From: Limnoperna fortunei
Lineage: Eukaryota > Mollusca > Bivalvia > Mytilida > Modiolidae
NCBI GenBank assembly: GCA_944474755.1
Contig: OX104118.1
Coordinates: 75,657,865 to 75,721,864, forward strand
DNA length: 64,000 bases
Direction of reading: 5' to 3'
A program made the translations under genes and the position numbers. Shown in pieces: positions 41,158 to 54,900 of the stretch. Below the pieces are notes generated by a model, which saw nothing but the letters and a program-made list of their open reading frames with translations, had not been told where the DNA came from and did no database searches. Every line of letters starts with the position of its first letter. The first letter of the stretch is position 1.

Positions 41158-42895
41158 GTTCAACGAGCAGGATGTCAGCTGTATATTCAGGAAGAAAACA
41201 CATTAACAAACAATAATAACATCAATTCGTACAACGGATAGACAAAATAGAGAAAACTGTGACTGCCAATGGAAAAAGTTTAAAGTATTTTCGAAAATCT
41301 GTATCACTATAGGAAGAATTCTTAATTGGAAGCTGCTCAAAGAATCAATTACTTCATCTTTTGACACACTATTGAAATCATTTAGTGCCGCTCCAACACA
41401 CTCTCGATCTACTATTGGCAAATAGCCCAAAAATGAACTTATCATTTCATCTTCCGTTGGCGATGTCTTGTAAATACATTGCTCTAAAAACATTTTGGAT
41501 ATTTGTAGGCAGGTATTTTTCTTGTTTATAACACATAACAACTGTCTTCCCAACAGCCACACATTCTATTAATTTCATAATATGCACAGGATTAATCGCG
41601 ATAGTTTTGCGTTTAATCGCAATACTTATTGCGTATTATCGCAATAATTTTTGCGTAAAATCGCAATAATTTTTGCGTTTAATCGCAATCAGTTTTGCGT
41701 TATTCGCAATCGTTTGCGTTTAAACGAAATTATTGTGTTTATTCTCGAAGATTGCGTTTAAATGCAATACGTTTTGCGTTAAATCGCAATAATTATTGCG
41801 TTTAATCGCAATGTTTTGCGTTTAAACGCAATAAAAAAAAAATTTCCAACAAAGTAGCCCGAATAAGCTTCCGTATGTTTTAACATAACAGTATTTATTT
41901 TTATTAATAACTATCTTCGCTAGCGAAGATGACTAATAACTGACAGGAATATTATATTTTTCTTAGCAATTTTTCTTTATACTAATATTTATTTTGCTGC
42001 TGGCATGCATCCCTTCCTTTTTAGCCTCTATATCTCTTCGTTCTTTTAACGATGTTTATTTTCTAATCCTTCTAGTTATGGATATTCATACCACGTTAGC
42101 TATATAAAACTTTGATTAAAACGTTGTATATTTCGATTCATTTTCAGTTCTCTACATCTCGTTCAATCTTTGTTTCTTGGGAGTAGAAATTCATGACTTT
42201 ATTAGTGTACTTGTTTATGTTATGTGACCCTTTATGTATTTACTTTTAGTTGAACATTGAGAAACGCTGCTTGAATACACTGTCATAGTCAAGAAATAAC
42301 AGGTGCCAGGTTTGATGAACTCAAATAAATATCAAATTACAACCTTTCTCCTGATTACATTTCTATTTATCGCATTTGTTTAATGACGCAGGACAGCGAA
42401 CATACGTGTAAAATGGCATCTGACCTGACCCGACCTGAACTTAAATTAAACGACGACATTCACGTCTTAGTTTACGATGGCTACTGCACTTTGGACAATT
42501 TTCCAAAACGAGATTGTTTTTGAAAAATGAAAAGAAAATAACCAAGTAAGAAGACGACGCAGAGCAATGTTTTAAAAAGGTATGTTATAATACATGTAAT
42601 AACAGCTATTATAACTAACACAGACAAACAGACGACATTTATTTGTTCGTTCGTTCATTCATTCATTCTTGGTTCATCGAACAGATGGTTTTTGAGTTTA
42701 TATTCTGTTGTACTAAGAATTAATGAAGTTGTGCAATCGACAATGAAATCTTTTTCATAAAAGAAAAATTCGGTATGTTTTAATAACCATTCATCTTTTT
42801 GCATTTTTCACAGACAAATTGACTATCAGGAGTTACTAATTAAAAGTAACTTTGTTGTTGGTTACTTTTTCGAAAACTCAATTGCTGATTGATTA

Positions 42896-42937
<42 letters not shown>

Positions 42938-45900
42938 TGTTTGTTTGTTTGTTTGTTTGTTTGTTTGTTTGTTTGTTTGTTTGATTGATTGATTGTTTGA
43001 TTGATTTGTTGCAAGTAGTATTTCAGCTGCTGTATATTTAGGACGAGAAAAACAACTCAAACATTGATTGATTGATTGATTGATTGATTTGATTGATTGA
43101 TTTGTTGCAAGCAGTATTTGAGCTGCTGTATATTTAGGACGAGAAAAACAACTCAAACATTTTAACAAGAACTGCACGTAAATCAGTCGGGGAAATGGTT
43201 TGGGTGTGGAGACTTAATTTGGACTTGCACTGTCTGACTGTGACAAAAAGCTACCTAAGCACTGGTTATAACGACCATATAGTTCTTATATATATATTTT
43301 ATTTATTTATAATACAATCTCTATATTTACATAAAGAAACGATTTACGAAGTCATCGAATAAAATCACATCCATACATTATTACGTTCACTGCACGCCAT
43401 AATTTACATTTCCACTCTCTCATACCATGGGGCTCCAGACATGACAATAAATGAACTTTGGTAAACATAAAATTCAACGGTATATCAAAAGGATGGTAGA
43501 ACTAAAACACAGCTGAGGTCATAAATAATTTTGTCAATCGGCCATACACTCTGATACACATCAGCAAGATAATGATTATAGATATTTGAAGTAGGGACGG
43601 AAAAGTTGTTCTTTTGTAGCGGTTACTGTGCACTTACTTGTTTAAAAAAATCTACCAAATCCATCTTTATCGCGCAAGGATCGTGGCACCACTAAAGACA
43701 CGTTCTCAACTATTCTTCGCGTCCCGCTTTTCTTATTTTATTCAGATAATACCCAGCAACGAGAACCTGAACGAGTTGGGCAGCTCTGCAAGTTGGGCAA
43801 AAGAAACTGTCACCTGTAGCAATGTTACTTGCTATGATCGGAAATGCGAACCTTATGTTACCGCAGGGCTTTGTTTTACATAGGACCAGTGGGAAAATAT
43901 TTAAAACGGCATCTTCTGAAGCAACTGAATGAATATCATTCATGACATGCTACATATAATTATTTATTGGGTGGCGCTCTATGTTCAGATCTGAGATGGC
44001 TGCCACTGGCCACATAACACATTTTAACAAAGAACTAAATGGGAAACATGTTTAAATAGGCTCATGGTCTAAAACCAGATAAAACCAAAAAATACCAGGA
44101 ATATTATTATGGTAAAATTGTCCTCAAGGTCCATCTAAATATGCGTGAAGACGCCTTAGTTACAATGAATATTGTTGCTTGCTCATGTCTGGTAAAAATG
44201 AGTGCTTATTTTCTAAAACTAATACACATGTATAATAAAACGAATCATTTAACATAGATAAGAAATATAATAAGTTTCACGTGGGTAGTTCATAAGTTTA
44301 AAAAATGAGGATAAAGAATAACATCAACTTTCAATTCAATTTGTGTTAAGTAAAATTCTCTGGAATTAATTCTTTAAAAACACGAGACAAATGTTAAAAG
44401 TTAACCACACTTAAGACACTTAATAATGATTAGATTTTATTATTTTAATATGGAGTAGGCATTGCCAAAATGCGAGCACAGACAGTATAGTCCTTTATTA
44501 TTTATGCGCTTTCATAATTGACGTTACTTCCGAATACCCTAAAAGTGCCTCAACTACATTCCAGTGATCATGTGACGTCTTTCTTTGTAATGGTGACGTC
44601 ACATGAAATGTCTTATGATTGTCAGTTTTTAAGGATCGATTTAGAGAATGCAAAAAAATAGTATGAAATTTGTGTTGTTATTTTTAAATATAACATTTAG
44701 CTTTTATTTTAAGTCATTCTTGAAATTAATTTTAGCCCTTCTTCATTCACTTTGTTACAGTTTTTTGACGGTATCAACTTCCGGACGAAAAAAAATCAAT
44801 ATCAGCATTAAGCAGATTTTGAACACGTGATTTCATTTTCACCAGGTGACACGTAATTGCCGTAGAGCTCACCGCTCTTCGCGGACAGCTTCGCTGCCCG
44901 TTGCGAGCTGTGCTCGCTATTATATTAGAGGGAGCAATTATTTGGGCATTGGACGTTACACAAATTATACACCCGCTTCAATAGGGGATATGTTGCATGC
45001 TGTTTTTGATCTGTGTGTGTTTAGTTTTGTGTGTCAGATCATGTCATATTGTGGGATTTGTTTTCAGACTTCTTCGACTCCTACTTCCTGTTTACTGACA
45101 GTCAATTTTCAGCCGTCCGTAATCATTTTCCGTCACATTTTTCTCAATAATTATAAATGATACACTACTGAAATTTTGTCAGTAGCTTTGTATGATCATG
45201 CCATATTATGGAATTAATTCTCTTTCGGACCACTACGACTCCTACTTCCTGTTTAACGACTTTACTGTGGGATTTATTTTCAGAGCTCTCCGACGTCTAA
45301 TGCCCGTTGAACGACTTTGTCAGTTTTTAGCCGTCAGTACCATATTTCATATTTTTGATAATTCTTCTCAGCAATGGTAAGTGAAACAATGCTAAAATTT
45401 TGTCAATTGCTTTGTATGATCATGCCATATTGAAGGATTTTTTTTTCAGATTCATACTTCCTGTTTTACGACTATATCAATTTTTAGCCGTCTGTAACAA
45501 TTTTCAGTTCCCATTTTCTCAGCAATGATAAATGATAAAAGGCTGAAATTTTGTTAGTGGCTTTGTATGATCATGAAATAATCTGGGATTCATTTTCTGA
45601 CATTTCCGACCTCTACTTCCTGTTTACTGACCGTCAATTTTTTACCTTTTGAACAGGGTATTGTAATTTTCTGTCACATTTTGCTCAGCAAATTTGTGTA
45701 AAAGCTTTATAGGATCATGACATACTGTAGGATTTATTATAACCCCGCTCCCAATAAAGGATAGCATTAGCTCACAAAAAATACATGTTACAGTGCTGTA
45801 TTCCCTATGTGTGCTTCATTTATACTCAATTTATGCAATAATTTTGTTTTACTTACAAAATCTAAACATTGCCTCTTAATTCAGACAAATTTTATTTTTT

Positions 45901-48900
45901 TCCAACTTTGAAGTTAAACTCGGAAAAATTTTATTATCCATAAAACAAAAAATGTTCACCTTTTAATTTTATCCAAACATTTTTAAGACATCATTTCTCT
46001 TTTATTTTCAGAAAAGACACAACATGGAGTATACAGTGAAAAATCTTGAAGAAGAATAATAAAAATTACAATCAAACCGATGGGAGAAATTTCTCCCATC
46101 CTGAATAGCTAAATTCTAATTGATGGGATTTCTCCCATAATTCTAATACTGAATATCTAAAATCAAACTGATGGGAGAAATTTCTCCCATGATAGCAATA
46201 TTAAAAATTAAAATCAAACTGATGGGAGAAATTTCTCCGATGATTGCAATATTAAAAACTAAAATCAAACCAATGGGAGAAATTTCTCCCACGCTTTTAA
46301 TACTTAGAGTTAGAATCAAACCGATGGGAGAAATTTCTCCCATGATTGTGATTCTAAAGATTTAACATCAGACCGATGGAAGAAATTTCTCCCACGATTT
46401 TAATACTAAACAGTTAAAATCAAACGATTGGAGAAATTTATCCCACGTTTTTATCATCCTGGTGATACAATTTATATACAAATATACGCCAAAGGTCAAA
46501 TTTTGTGATTTCTGTCATGGTTTATATGTAGAATTATTAAAATCCACTCTCATAAGGGATGCACTTTTCACTTTCGCCTGGAAAAGGGAATCAGTAGAAT
46601 TTCCCTTTTTATTTTGGACAGCGTTATAAGATCTGTTGAAATTTGAAGTATTTTTAAAATTTAAAAGTTAATAAAACATGTGAACATATGTGATTGGCAG
46701 TTATTTGATTTAATATATTAATGTAATAATTATGTCAGTGAATTTATAGTAACTACTGGTTGATCCTATTCCATCTGGAAGTAATTATACTAAATGCCAA
46801 ACCCCCTTGGAAAAAATTGTATTCTTGCATTTTTTATTATTCCATATTTTACCTTTTTATAATGAAAATCCAGTAGAAAAAATTTAGATATGATAACCTA
46901 TCCATGTTTTATATTATACTTCTGTTGTTTAATTGTAACAAATCGCCCTTGACTTTTGCTATGGGAATTTAACATAATAAGTAAGCCATTTCTGTTTCTA
47001 AAGGGACCTAGCAGTCTGCTTTCGTGACATTCAATGGTATTCAGACAAACCGCGACACTTTTCCCGTCCTTAACTGCAGACGTCATCACCCGAAGGATAT
47101 CAAATAGATAACACTCGATTGTTCCTAAAGTAAAATTCTGTTCTAATTAAGGTCAAATTTTAGTATGGAAAATAGCTGTCAAAATTTAAAAACTGACATA
47201 TTTCAAAACTCTGAATATCTCGAGGAACTAATTGTTGATTTCAAAAAGTACTCTTCTTGATCTACAAAGGAGCATAAGCTGAACCATGCACGGTAAGCAG
47301 TTTTCATTTGTTATGCATAAAACCCTCTCAAAATTACAATCACTTGTAGTATAGTTTGGTATAATCCTGTTAACAGCAATATCGGGGATTTTCCTATACC
47401 TTTTTTCAAACTGGGAAAATTAAGACTTTAACTCTACAATTGGGAAAAATTCTAAAATTCTGAATAAAGTAAAAGCATTGCTTTTTAACATCTTGTATTA
47501 TAGTGAAAATTTTTCTTTGTCTGTTAATCAACTAATTGATTAAGTTGTATTTCACATTGTGCAATTCAATTTTGAATATTACTGTGGAGTCAGGCTGCCG
47601 CTTCATTCCAAATGTTTTCCTCAGACTTATTCTTTTCTCAACAACATTATTAAAACCCAAAACGTGCCCATAATACTGGTAATAGACATTGTGAATATAT
47701 AAGTAGTAAATTGCAAGATACAATTACTTTTTAATATTCGTGTAGGTGTAGAAAATTCTGCGACTTAAAACATTAAAGTTTCTTACATCCTACCAGAATA
47801 CATGTATTAGCATAACACATGCAAGCTCTAATTTTAACTGGTCACTGTAAAGATTGAAATAGATACCAGAGACAGTAATTACAACCAAAGTTTACATATG
47901 TGACAGTAACATTCAAAATTGAATTTGCACAACGTGAAATTCTACTGAAGTGGAAAGATGGTGCATTATACTAAAATCCAGCATATTTTGGTATTAAAAA
48001 ATTAAATGTTGACCCATATAGCCGTGCAGCCATATTCTCAAAAATCGTAAACTTACTCTTACGTGTAAAGATAAGATAGTCGTAACTTTACGTTTACGTC
48101 TACGATTGTTCGTATTCTCGAAAGTAATCACAGTTTTACATGTAAAATAGCAATCGTAAATCTTACGTTTTGCACGTAGCATTATCACGCATGCTCAGTT
48201 ACTTCTTTCACTTTGGAAAAAAACGTATTGAAAGAGAAATAATTACCTCAAAGTACTTAAATTATTACAGTTTTTTTAATTGCACAACCTCACAAACAAA
48301 TAAATAAATAAATAAATAAATAAACAAACAAACAAACAAACAAACAAACAAACAAACAAATAAATAAATAAATAAATAAAATCATGATATTAATTGGTGT
48401 GTTGCATAATTTTGAATATGTGTGTTTTAAAAAGTAATCTGTCAATTTACCATAACGTGCAACAAGACCTTTTTTAAGGTTACATTTCTTCAGTGTAGAA
48501 ATTTATGAGTAGTTTCGTGTTATAATAAAGCAATAAATAACCTAATCCCATTTTAACATAAATAAAACAGCATGATGTAAAATCGCAAATCATATAGGAA
48601 ACGTTTAATTTCCGGAACGTTTTTTCATAAATTCGGTTGTTGTTTCTTTCTTTTAAAATTATACATTTTTGTAAGAGTTATTCCCCATGAGTAACACATT
48701 TTTCAAAATATTTGCAAATTTTGAATGTTTTTTTCGTTGTTCTATGTCACGTGCAACAAAATCAATGATGCTAAGTAGTGAATGGCTTGAAAAACGATTT
48801 CTCTTTTCAAAATTATGAGGGACGCTAGGACTTACGAGCGCTCTGGAGCAGACGTAAGTTTACGAGCAATTTTACACGTAACTTACAACTACGAATTTTT

Positions 48901-51900
48901 GAGAATATTAAAACAGACGTAATCTTACGCTACGTTTAAAATTACGTCTACGATTCTTTGAGAATATGGCTGCTGATGAATAGAAAATCATGAGTCTTTT
49001 TGCATCCCTAGACCCATCCATTATTGGCATTTAGCGGAACCTTCCTACCGACCCTTTCCAATTAGCATACTTGAACCAGAGCAATGTACAGTTCTAGAGT
49101 TTAGTATTTCTAATATTAATATATATATATATTAATTCTAATCAAATTGCTTAGTAATTCAGCAGAAAACGAGAGTGAGAGTGAAAGTAAATGATATTGG
49201 ACAAGAACCTATTACTTACTAATATCTTTCCACACACAACATAAATAAAAACGTGAGCAATCTGTTCCCACACAACCTTGAAAATGGTTTTGAAAAGTCC
49301 AGGAATTTCATAACAATTGTGAAAATCCTGAAAAAAAAAATAAGTACATTTTGTACATTAAAAAGTTATCCAGATTGAATGTTTAACCTACCTATTCCTA
49401 TCCTATTGCAAAGTTTTGCTGTCTCATTGTTATTTTTTAAAGACAACTGAAGATAATTGCTTCTAAGCTTTGAATCAGGATACACCTATTAGGACTGGTG
49501 AAATCACTTGACCACTTTAAGTGACAGGTTTTCTAAATAATATTTCATTTTGGTGTATTTGAACATACCATGCCATTCAAAAGACCTTTAAAATGATTTA
49601 AAAGGTTTAAAAAGAAAGTCCTTGAAATTGAAATCTTTGTGGGACGCTGGATACATATAATATATCAAATGTCTTCAGGAATAGTATGGTGTATGGACAA
49701 TGAAGATGAATACAAACCTATAGTAGAGAATGTACCAGTCAACAACACATCAGCAAAAGTACCAAAGATGACAGGTGATGAGGAATCTGTAGTGTTTGAA
49801 GGCTGGACACAGACAAATCAGTCCTTGTCTTCTGTCACAGGACATCTTGTGGATCAGCTGAGTGTAGGCAATAGGTTGGTTTGTTTCGACTATATATATT
49901 TACAGCGTATATAAAATTTATGTGCAAAGTTGACAACAATAATCAGTTTTGGTTTTTAGATATAATATAAAGTTTTATAAAAAGAATAAAAACAGCCTTC
50001 AGTTGCTATGTTTAATTATGACACTATTGTAGCTTATCAATTTTGAGATACAAGTTATATTAAATAAAAAAAGGTGCACTAGACTTGTTACCTGCAATGA
50101 TTAACTTTCCCCAGATACCATCTTTTCAAGGTCAATCAATATATAATGACAATGAATTTAATTTTGTAGTGATAACACTGTGAAAAAGCTAATAAAAGCA
50201 TTAGAAGATCTATGGGAGACATTTTTGACCTCCATATCATCCAGTGTGTCAGACTATCTCAGTGTAGAACATCTGGGGATGATTTTGAACAGACTTAATG
50301 AACAAGGTAAATGTTCTATACTTGATTTGTTTAAGAAAAATAGCAAAGAAAACTGACCGAACAACAAGAGCCAAAAGTCAAGGGACAGTTATAAATTCTG
50401 ATATAGACAAACATACACAGACAAAAATATGTGGCAATAAAAATATAAAATAAGAACTAGCGATTTAAAAAAAACCATTAACAAATATCATAGAAAACTA
50501 AACTGGGGTTGTACATGGAAGCTTAGGAACTGTTCGCTGTTTCTGCTCTACCAGATGCTTTTTAATTTTATAGAATGGGAGTTGAAAATGAAACTGCATG
50601 TATAAAAGATAAATTAAATACTTATAGCTACATTCTTTATATTTTAATAATTTTATAATACAACTGTATTGAAATATTTATTTGCATGATGAATTTGTGT
50701 TGGTGTGGCTGTACAAAAAACTTCAGCCAATAATGCTTTTGGATCTACTCCTGTTACTCTGTAAATACAGTCAAATTATGGTAGCTTAAAAGTCCCTATT
50801 ATTAATAAAAATAACCATTAATAACTTGAACTTAAAATATAAGCATGTGTTATAGACAATTAACTTCCTTGTACAAAGGCAATAATAAGGAAGCCATTGC
50901 AGTTATTGATAGGTAGGTCAATTCAACAAAATAAAAGGCAATAGTTATGTCATGACAGTTGATAAGTATTTACTGGTAAATAGACATAAATTGATTTTCT
51001 AATTAAAGAATATTAACTGTACCAAAAAAATTTTTAAATCAACATGAAAACATACCAGTTAGAAATCCATGACTTTTATTTAAGATGCAGTTTAATTAAT
51101 ATTAAAAGACAATTGTACAAGCTAATAATGATTTTAAGAACATGTGTTGGCCCTTAAACCAGTAGAATAAAACTGGTTTTCTAGCTGTTTAGTGAATAAC
51201 AACTGGTGTACAAAATATACGTATATCTAATACACACTATTTCAATCTGTAAAACAATTTTATTGATAACAAAATTCACGAGATAAACATCTACGACCAT
51301 GCAGAGAAAGTCCCCAAAACGGCGTATAGAAAATTAACGAGTCCATCCAAAAGCAAATTAAAATTGTAACAATACAGAACAAGTAAATTACGAGAACTTG
51401 TCCAACTTCAGTGGCTCGAACTACCAATAGCTCAAACTGTTACTACCACTTCGATTTATTTTATCAAAGTTCTACTGTAGCAATAATTGATCGTAACACA
51501 AACATGTGTTACTATAACTTTAAAGGGATCTGGTTGACTTTATTAACTTATTTTAATCAGTAAGGTTTTTTCTGAACCATTATTGGACTATCAGTTGTAT
51601 TCACTTTGTTCTTACATCATTGATGAATTAAATATTATATCATATTTTATTAGTAGCAATTAGTTTAGTTTGACCTTGTTTTGTGGAAGTTTGTAATCAG
51701 ATTCATGTGAATTTTTTCAGAAACATTTGAAGTGAACAGAACATTTTTGCCTTGCTTCAAACTGGGAGAGCCAAATTTAATTATTTGCCCACAGAGTAAG
51801 TCAGTATAGTATTTATATCCAGACTACATTAAACATCTCAACATTATGTTTTGTTTGTTTGTTTGAATGTTTGTTTTAGAGAAAACCCTCGACCTTGGTA

Positions 51901-54900
51901 GGAAAACTGGCAATCCTTGGCAATCCAATTAAGATTGAAGTCGAGTGCACTCTGCCTGCAGTGAGACTTGAACTCCCAACCTCAGTGTTGACAGACCACG
52001 TGATAAATAGTAGATGAACTACCTTAACCAGTCGGCCACGAAGGCCCCCTCAACATAATGCAATTTGTACATTCGTTGCATGCAGTCAAGCTTGTGTTAA
52101 GAGGCTACTCAAGGCAGAGCAAAAAAGTGGTCTTATAGGTTTGTTTGTTTGAATGGTGTTTAATGCCACTTTCAGCAATTTTTCAGCTATATCATGGCAT
52201 CCAGTTTTTATTGTGGGAGGAAGCCGGAGTACCAGGAGAAAACCCCTGACCTTCGGTTCGAAAACTAGCAATCCTTGTCAATTAAGATTGGAGTCAAGTG
52301 CACTTTGCCACAGTGAGACTTGAACTTGCAACCCCAGTGTTGACAGACCATGTGATCAATAGTAGATGAACTACCTTAACAGCTTGGCCACTGAGGTCCC
52401 TTGGTCTTATAAGACAGGTCTTTTAAAACATGAAATTCACTATAGAGGGGCCTAAGAAAAATGGTCTTAATTTCAAGTGTTTGTTCAGAAGGATTTTTTA
52501 TACATGTGTATTGCATATGCATTTTTTTCATATTCTTATAATAACTTATTTTTATGATGTTTTTCTGAGGTTTAGCAGGCATAATTATAATATTTTATAT
52601 AAGTATAAACAGTATATTTACTTTATACTTTTTCAATTTTTGACTTGGGCCAATTAAAATGTTTTTTGGTGTCAACATTTTGCAGTTTCCAAATGATAAC
52701 TTGAAATCTTGTCAACAGATTTTGTTTAAACTGTGAAGTACTATAAAATGATCTTAAATTTAATTTTCAGCACAATCCTATGTGTTACATTTTTTAGGAA
52801 GGACAATTTAAAAAAAATGTCAAAATTGGCAGTTTATTTAAAGATTACTTGAATAACAGATTTTGTTAAAATTTTGCACAGCTGTTAAGAACTATAAAAT
52901 GAAGATCATGTTAAATTTTCAACACAATCACATTTGTAGTTTTTGAGTTTTGCTGATTTTAAATTATTTTTATAGGTCTGAGGTCAAGGTAAAAATTGTC
53001 TTCTTTAATGAACTGTTATCATGCTCAGCTCTTCCTATAGGCTGATGTGTAATTCAGTAAAATGTATTTGTGCATATTAAAAACAATGCAACATGGCTAG
53101 TATTATTTAATATCCCATTAGATGCCGTATTTTAAACAAATGTGCCCAGTACACTTAATTTGATACTAGAATGTTTAAATCAATTAAGGAAAATAACTAG
53201 TGTTTTTGACCCATAAATTTTGTAATGTTTAAAACATTTTCTTTATTGACATGTCTTCTTTGTTCTTATGAGCAATAATTTTATAATTTTTACAGGTGAA
53301 ATATACAACACTTTGTTATCAGTATACAGCCATGAGGATGATACACCACTACCCCAGTCAGATGAAGTTTTACTCTGTACACCACAGACAACACTGGACA
53401 TGGTAAATAATTAATGGTTTAAATATTACAATAATTATACACTGTCAGTGTACAGCCATGAGTATACAGCCATACACCACTGCCACAGTCAGATGTAAAA
53501 GTACCTTGTGATGTCACAAGGCACACATCTTGTGGTATAAATCATCATAATGCCAAATGAAATTTTACCCCTGTAAACACACTCTATAAACTAAGCCATT
53601 GAAAATATTTAGAACATTTAAACTTTTCACATTTCAATCTTCTTCTCCAAAACCCGTTGGCCAATTAGAACCAAACTTGGCAGGAATGTTTATTGGGTGG
53701 TTCTTTACAAAGTTTGAGTTTTTGGTGCTGATCAAATGTTAAACATGGCTGCCAGAGCCATTAATGCGTTCTGATTGGCTGAATTTTAAAAATCTTCTTC
53801 TCATAAACTGCTTGGCAGATTGATTTGAAATTTTGCAGAAATGTACCTTAGATGGTCCTCTACAAAGTTTGAGTTTTTTGTGCCGATCCAAAATCCAAGA
53901 TGGCCGCCATCGCAGGACATAGTTTAACATAGGACCCTATGGGAAAAACATACAAACAACTTCTTCTCTGAAACTGTTCCACACAATGAACCAAATTATG
54001 AAGAAATGATTAATGGATATTTATCTTATTATTTTGAGTTTTTTCAGCCAATTGCAAATTGAACATGGCTTCCAGGGCCACTAATGGGTTCTGATTGGCT
54101 GAAATTTAAAAAATCTTCTTTTTACAAACCGCTTAGTAGATTGATTTGAAATATTGCACAAATGTACCTTAGATGGTCCTCTACAAAATTTGAGTTTTTT
54201 GTGGCGATCCAAATTCCAAGATGGCCGCCACGGTGGAACACAGCTTAACATAGGTCTCTATGGGAAAACCATACAAACAGCTTTTTCTCTTGAAACTTAG
54301 TTTCACACAATTTAACCAAATAATGCAGAAGTGAATCTTTGATAGTAATCTTATTATTTTAAGTATGTTTCGACCCGATAGGAAATTCAACATTGCTGCC
54401 AGAGCTGCAAATGCGTTCTGACTGGCTGAGCAGATTTTAGGATATGTGATATTGTATGGTCCTCTAACAATTTTGAGTTTTTTGTTTCGATCCAAAATAC
54501 AAGATTGCTGCCACCATGGAACATCACTGAACATACTAACCTATGAAAAAACATAAAAACTGCTTCTTCTCAGAAACTCTCCTATTGCTGATTGTAAATT
54601 CAACATGGCAACATTCATAGAAACAGCATCTTCACATAAACTCTTTAGCATTTAATATCAAAATCTGCAAGAAAAGTATTGTCTTAAACAGTTTTTTTGT
54701 AAGTCAGGTGAGCGATACAGGCTCATAAGAGCCTCTAGTTTGAAGAGCAACATATCAAATATTAATTTTTTGGTGAAGTTTCCCCATGAAGACAGGTTTG
54801 ACTGCAATATATATAGTCAGTATTTTCAATACATGGGTTTAAATTTGAACCTGATTTGGGGCAAGGCTTTACTCCAACCTTAATTATAGTTAAAATCCAA

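Larger units (their letters stand above)
15232..46625. mobile_element. Candidate 31.4-kb composite or foldback-like element with long inverted arms
   Basis: The two ends begin with the same sequence in opposite orientation (AACGCTGTCCAAAATAAAAA). The flanking four bases ATAA (15228-15231 and 46626-46629) could be a target-site duplication. The arms share, in order, a terminal block of about 150 bp, eight palindromic minisatellite units, and copies of a core of about 180 bp. The interior has no intact transposase of its own. One large element, or two separate insertions of a smaller element facing each other, would both fit. The inverted arms are seen directly; the single-element reading is inference. 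Confidence 0.55.
15162..49678 (+). other. 34.5-kb intron 8 filled with nested repeats
   Basis: The donor is at 15162 and the acceptor TGTCTTCAG ends at 49678. No RNF213-like exon was found inside. Nearly all of it is explained by a long inverted-arm structure at 15232-46625 and other mobile DNA listed separately. The protein frame continues directly from exon 8 to exon 9, so nothing is obviously missing. Confidence 0.85.

Noticed and set aside
43638..43943. Open frames on both strands near a (TTGA)-headed repeat
   Set aside because: The sequence matches the body of the dispersed repeat found at 22240-22680 and 38866-39250.
52086..52271. 61-codon minus-strand frame
   Set aside because: It overlaps the body and tail of a SINE.
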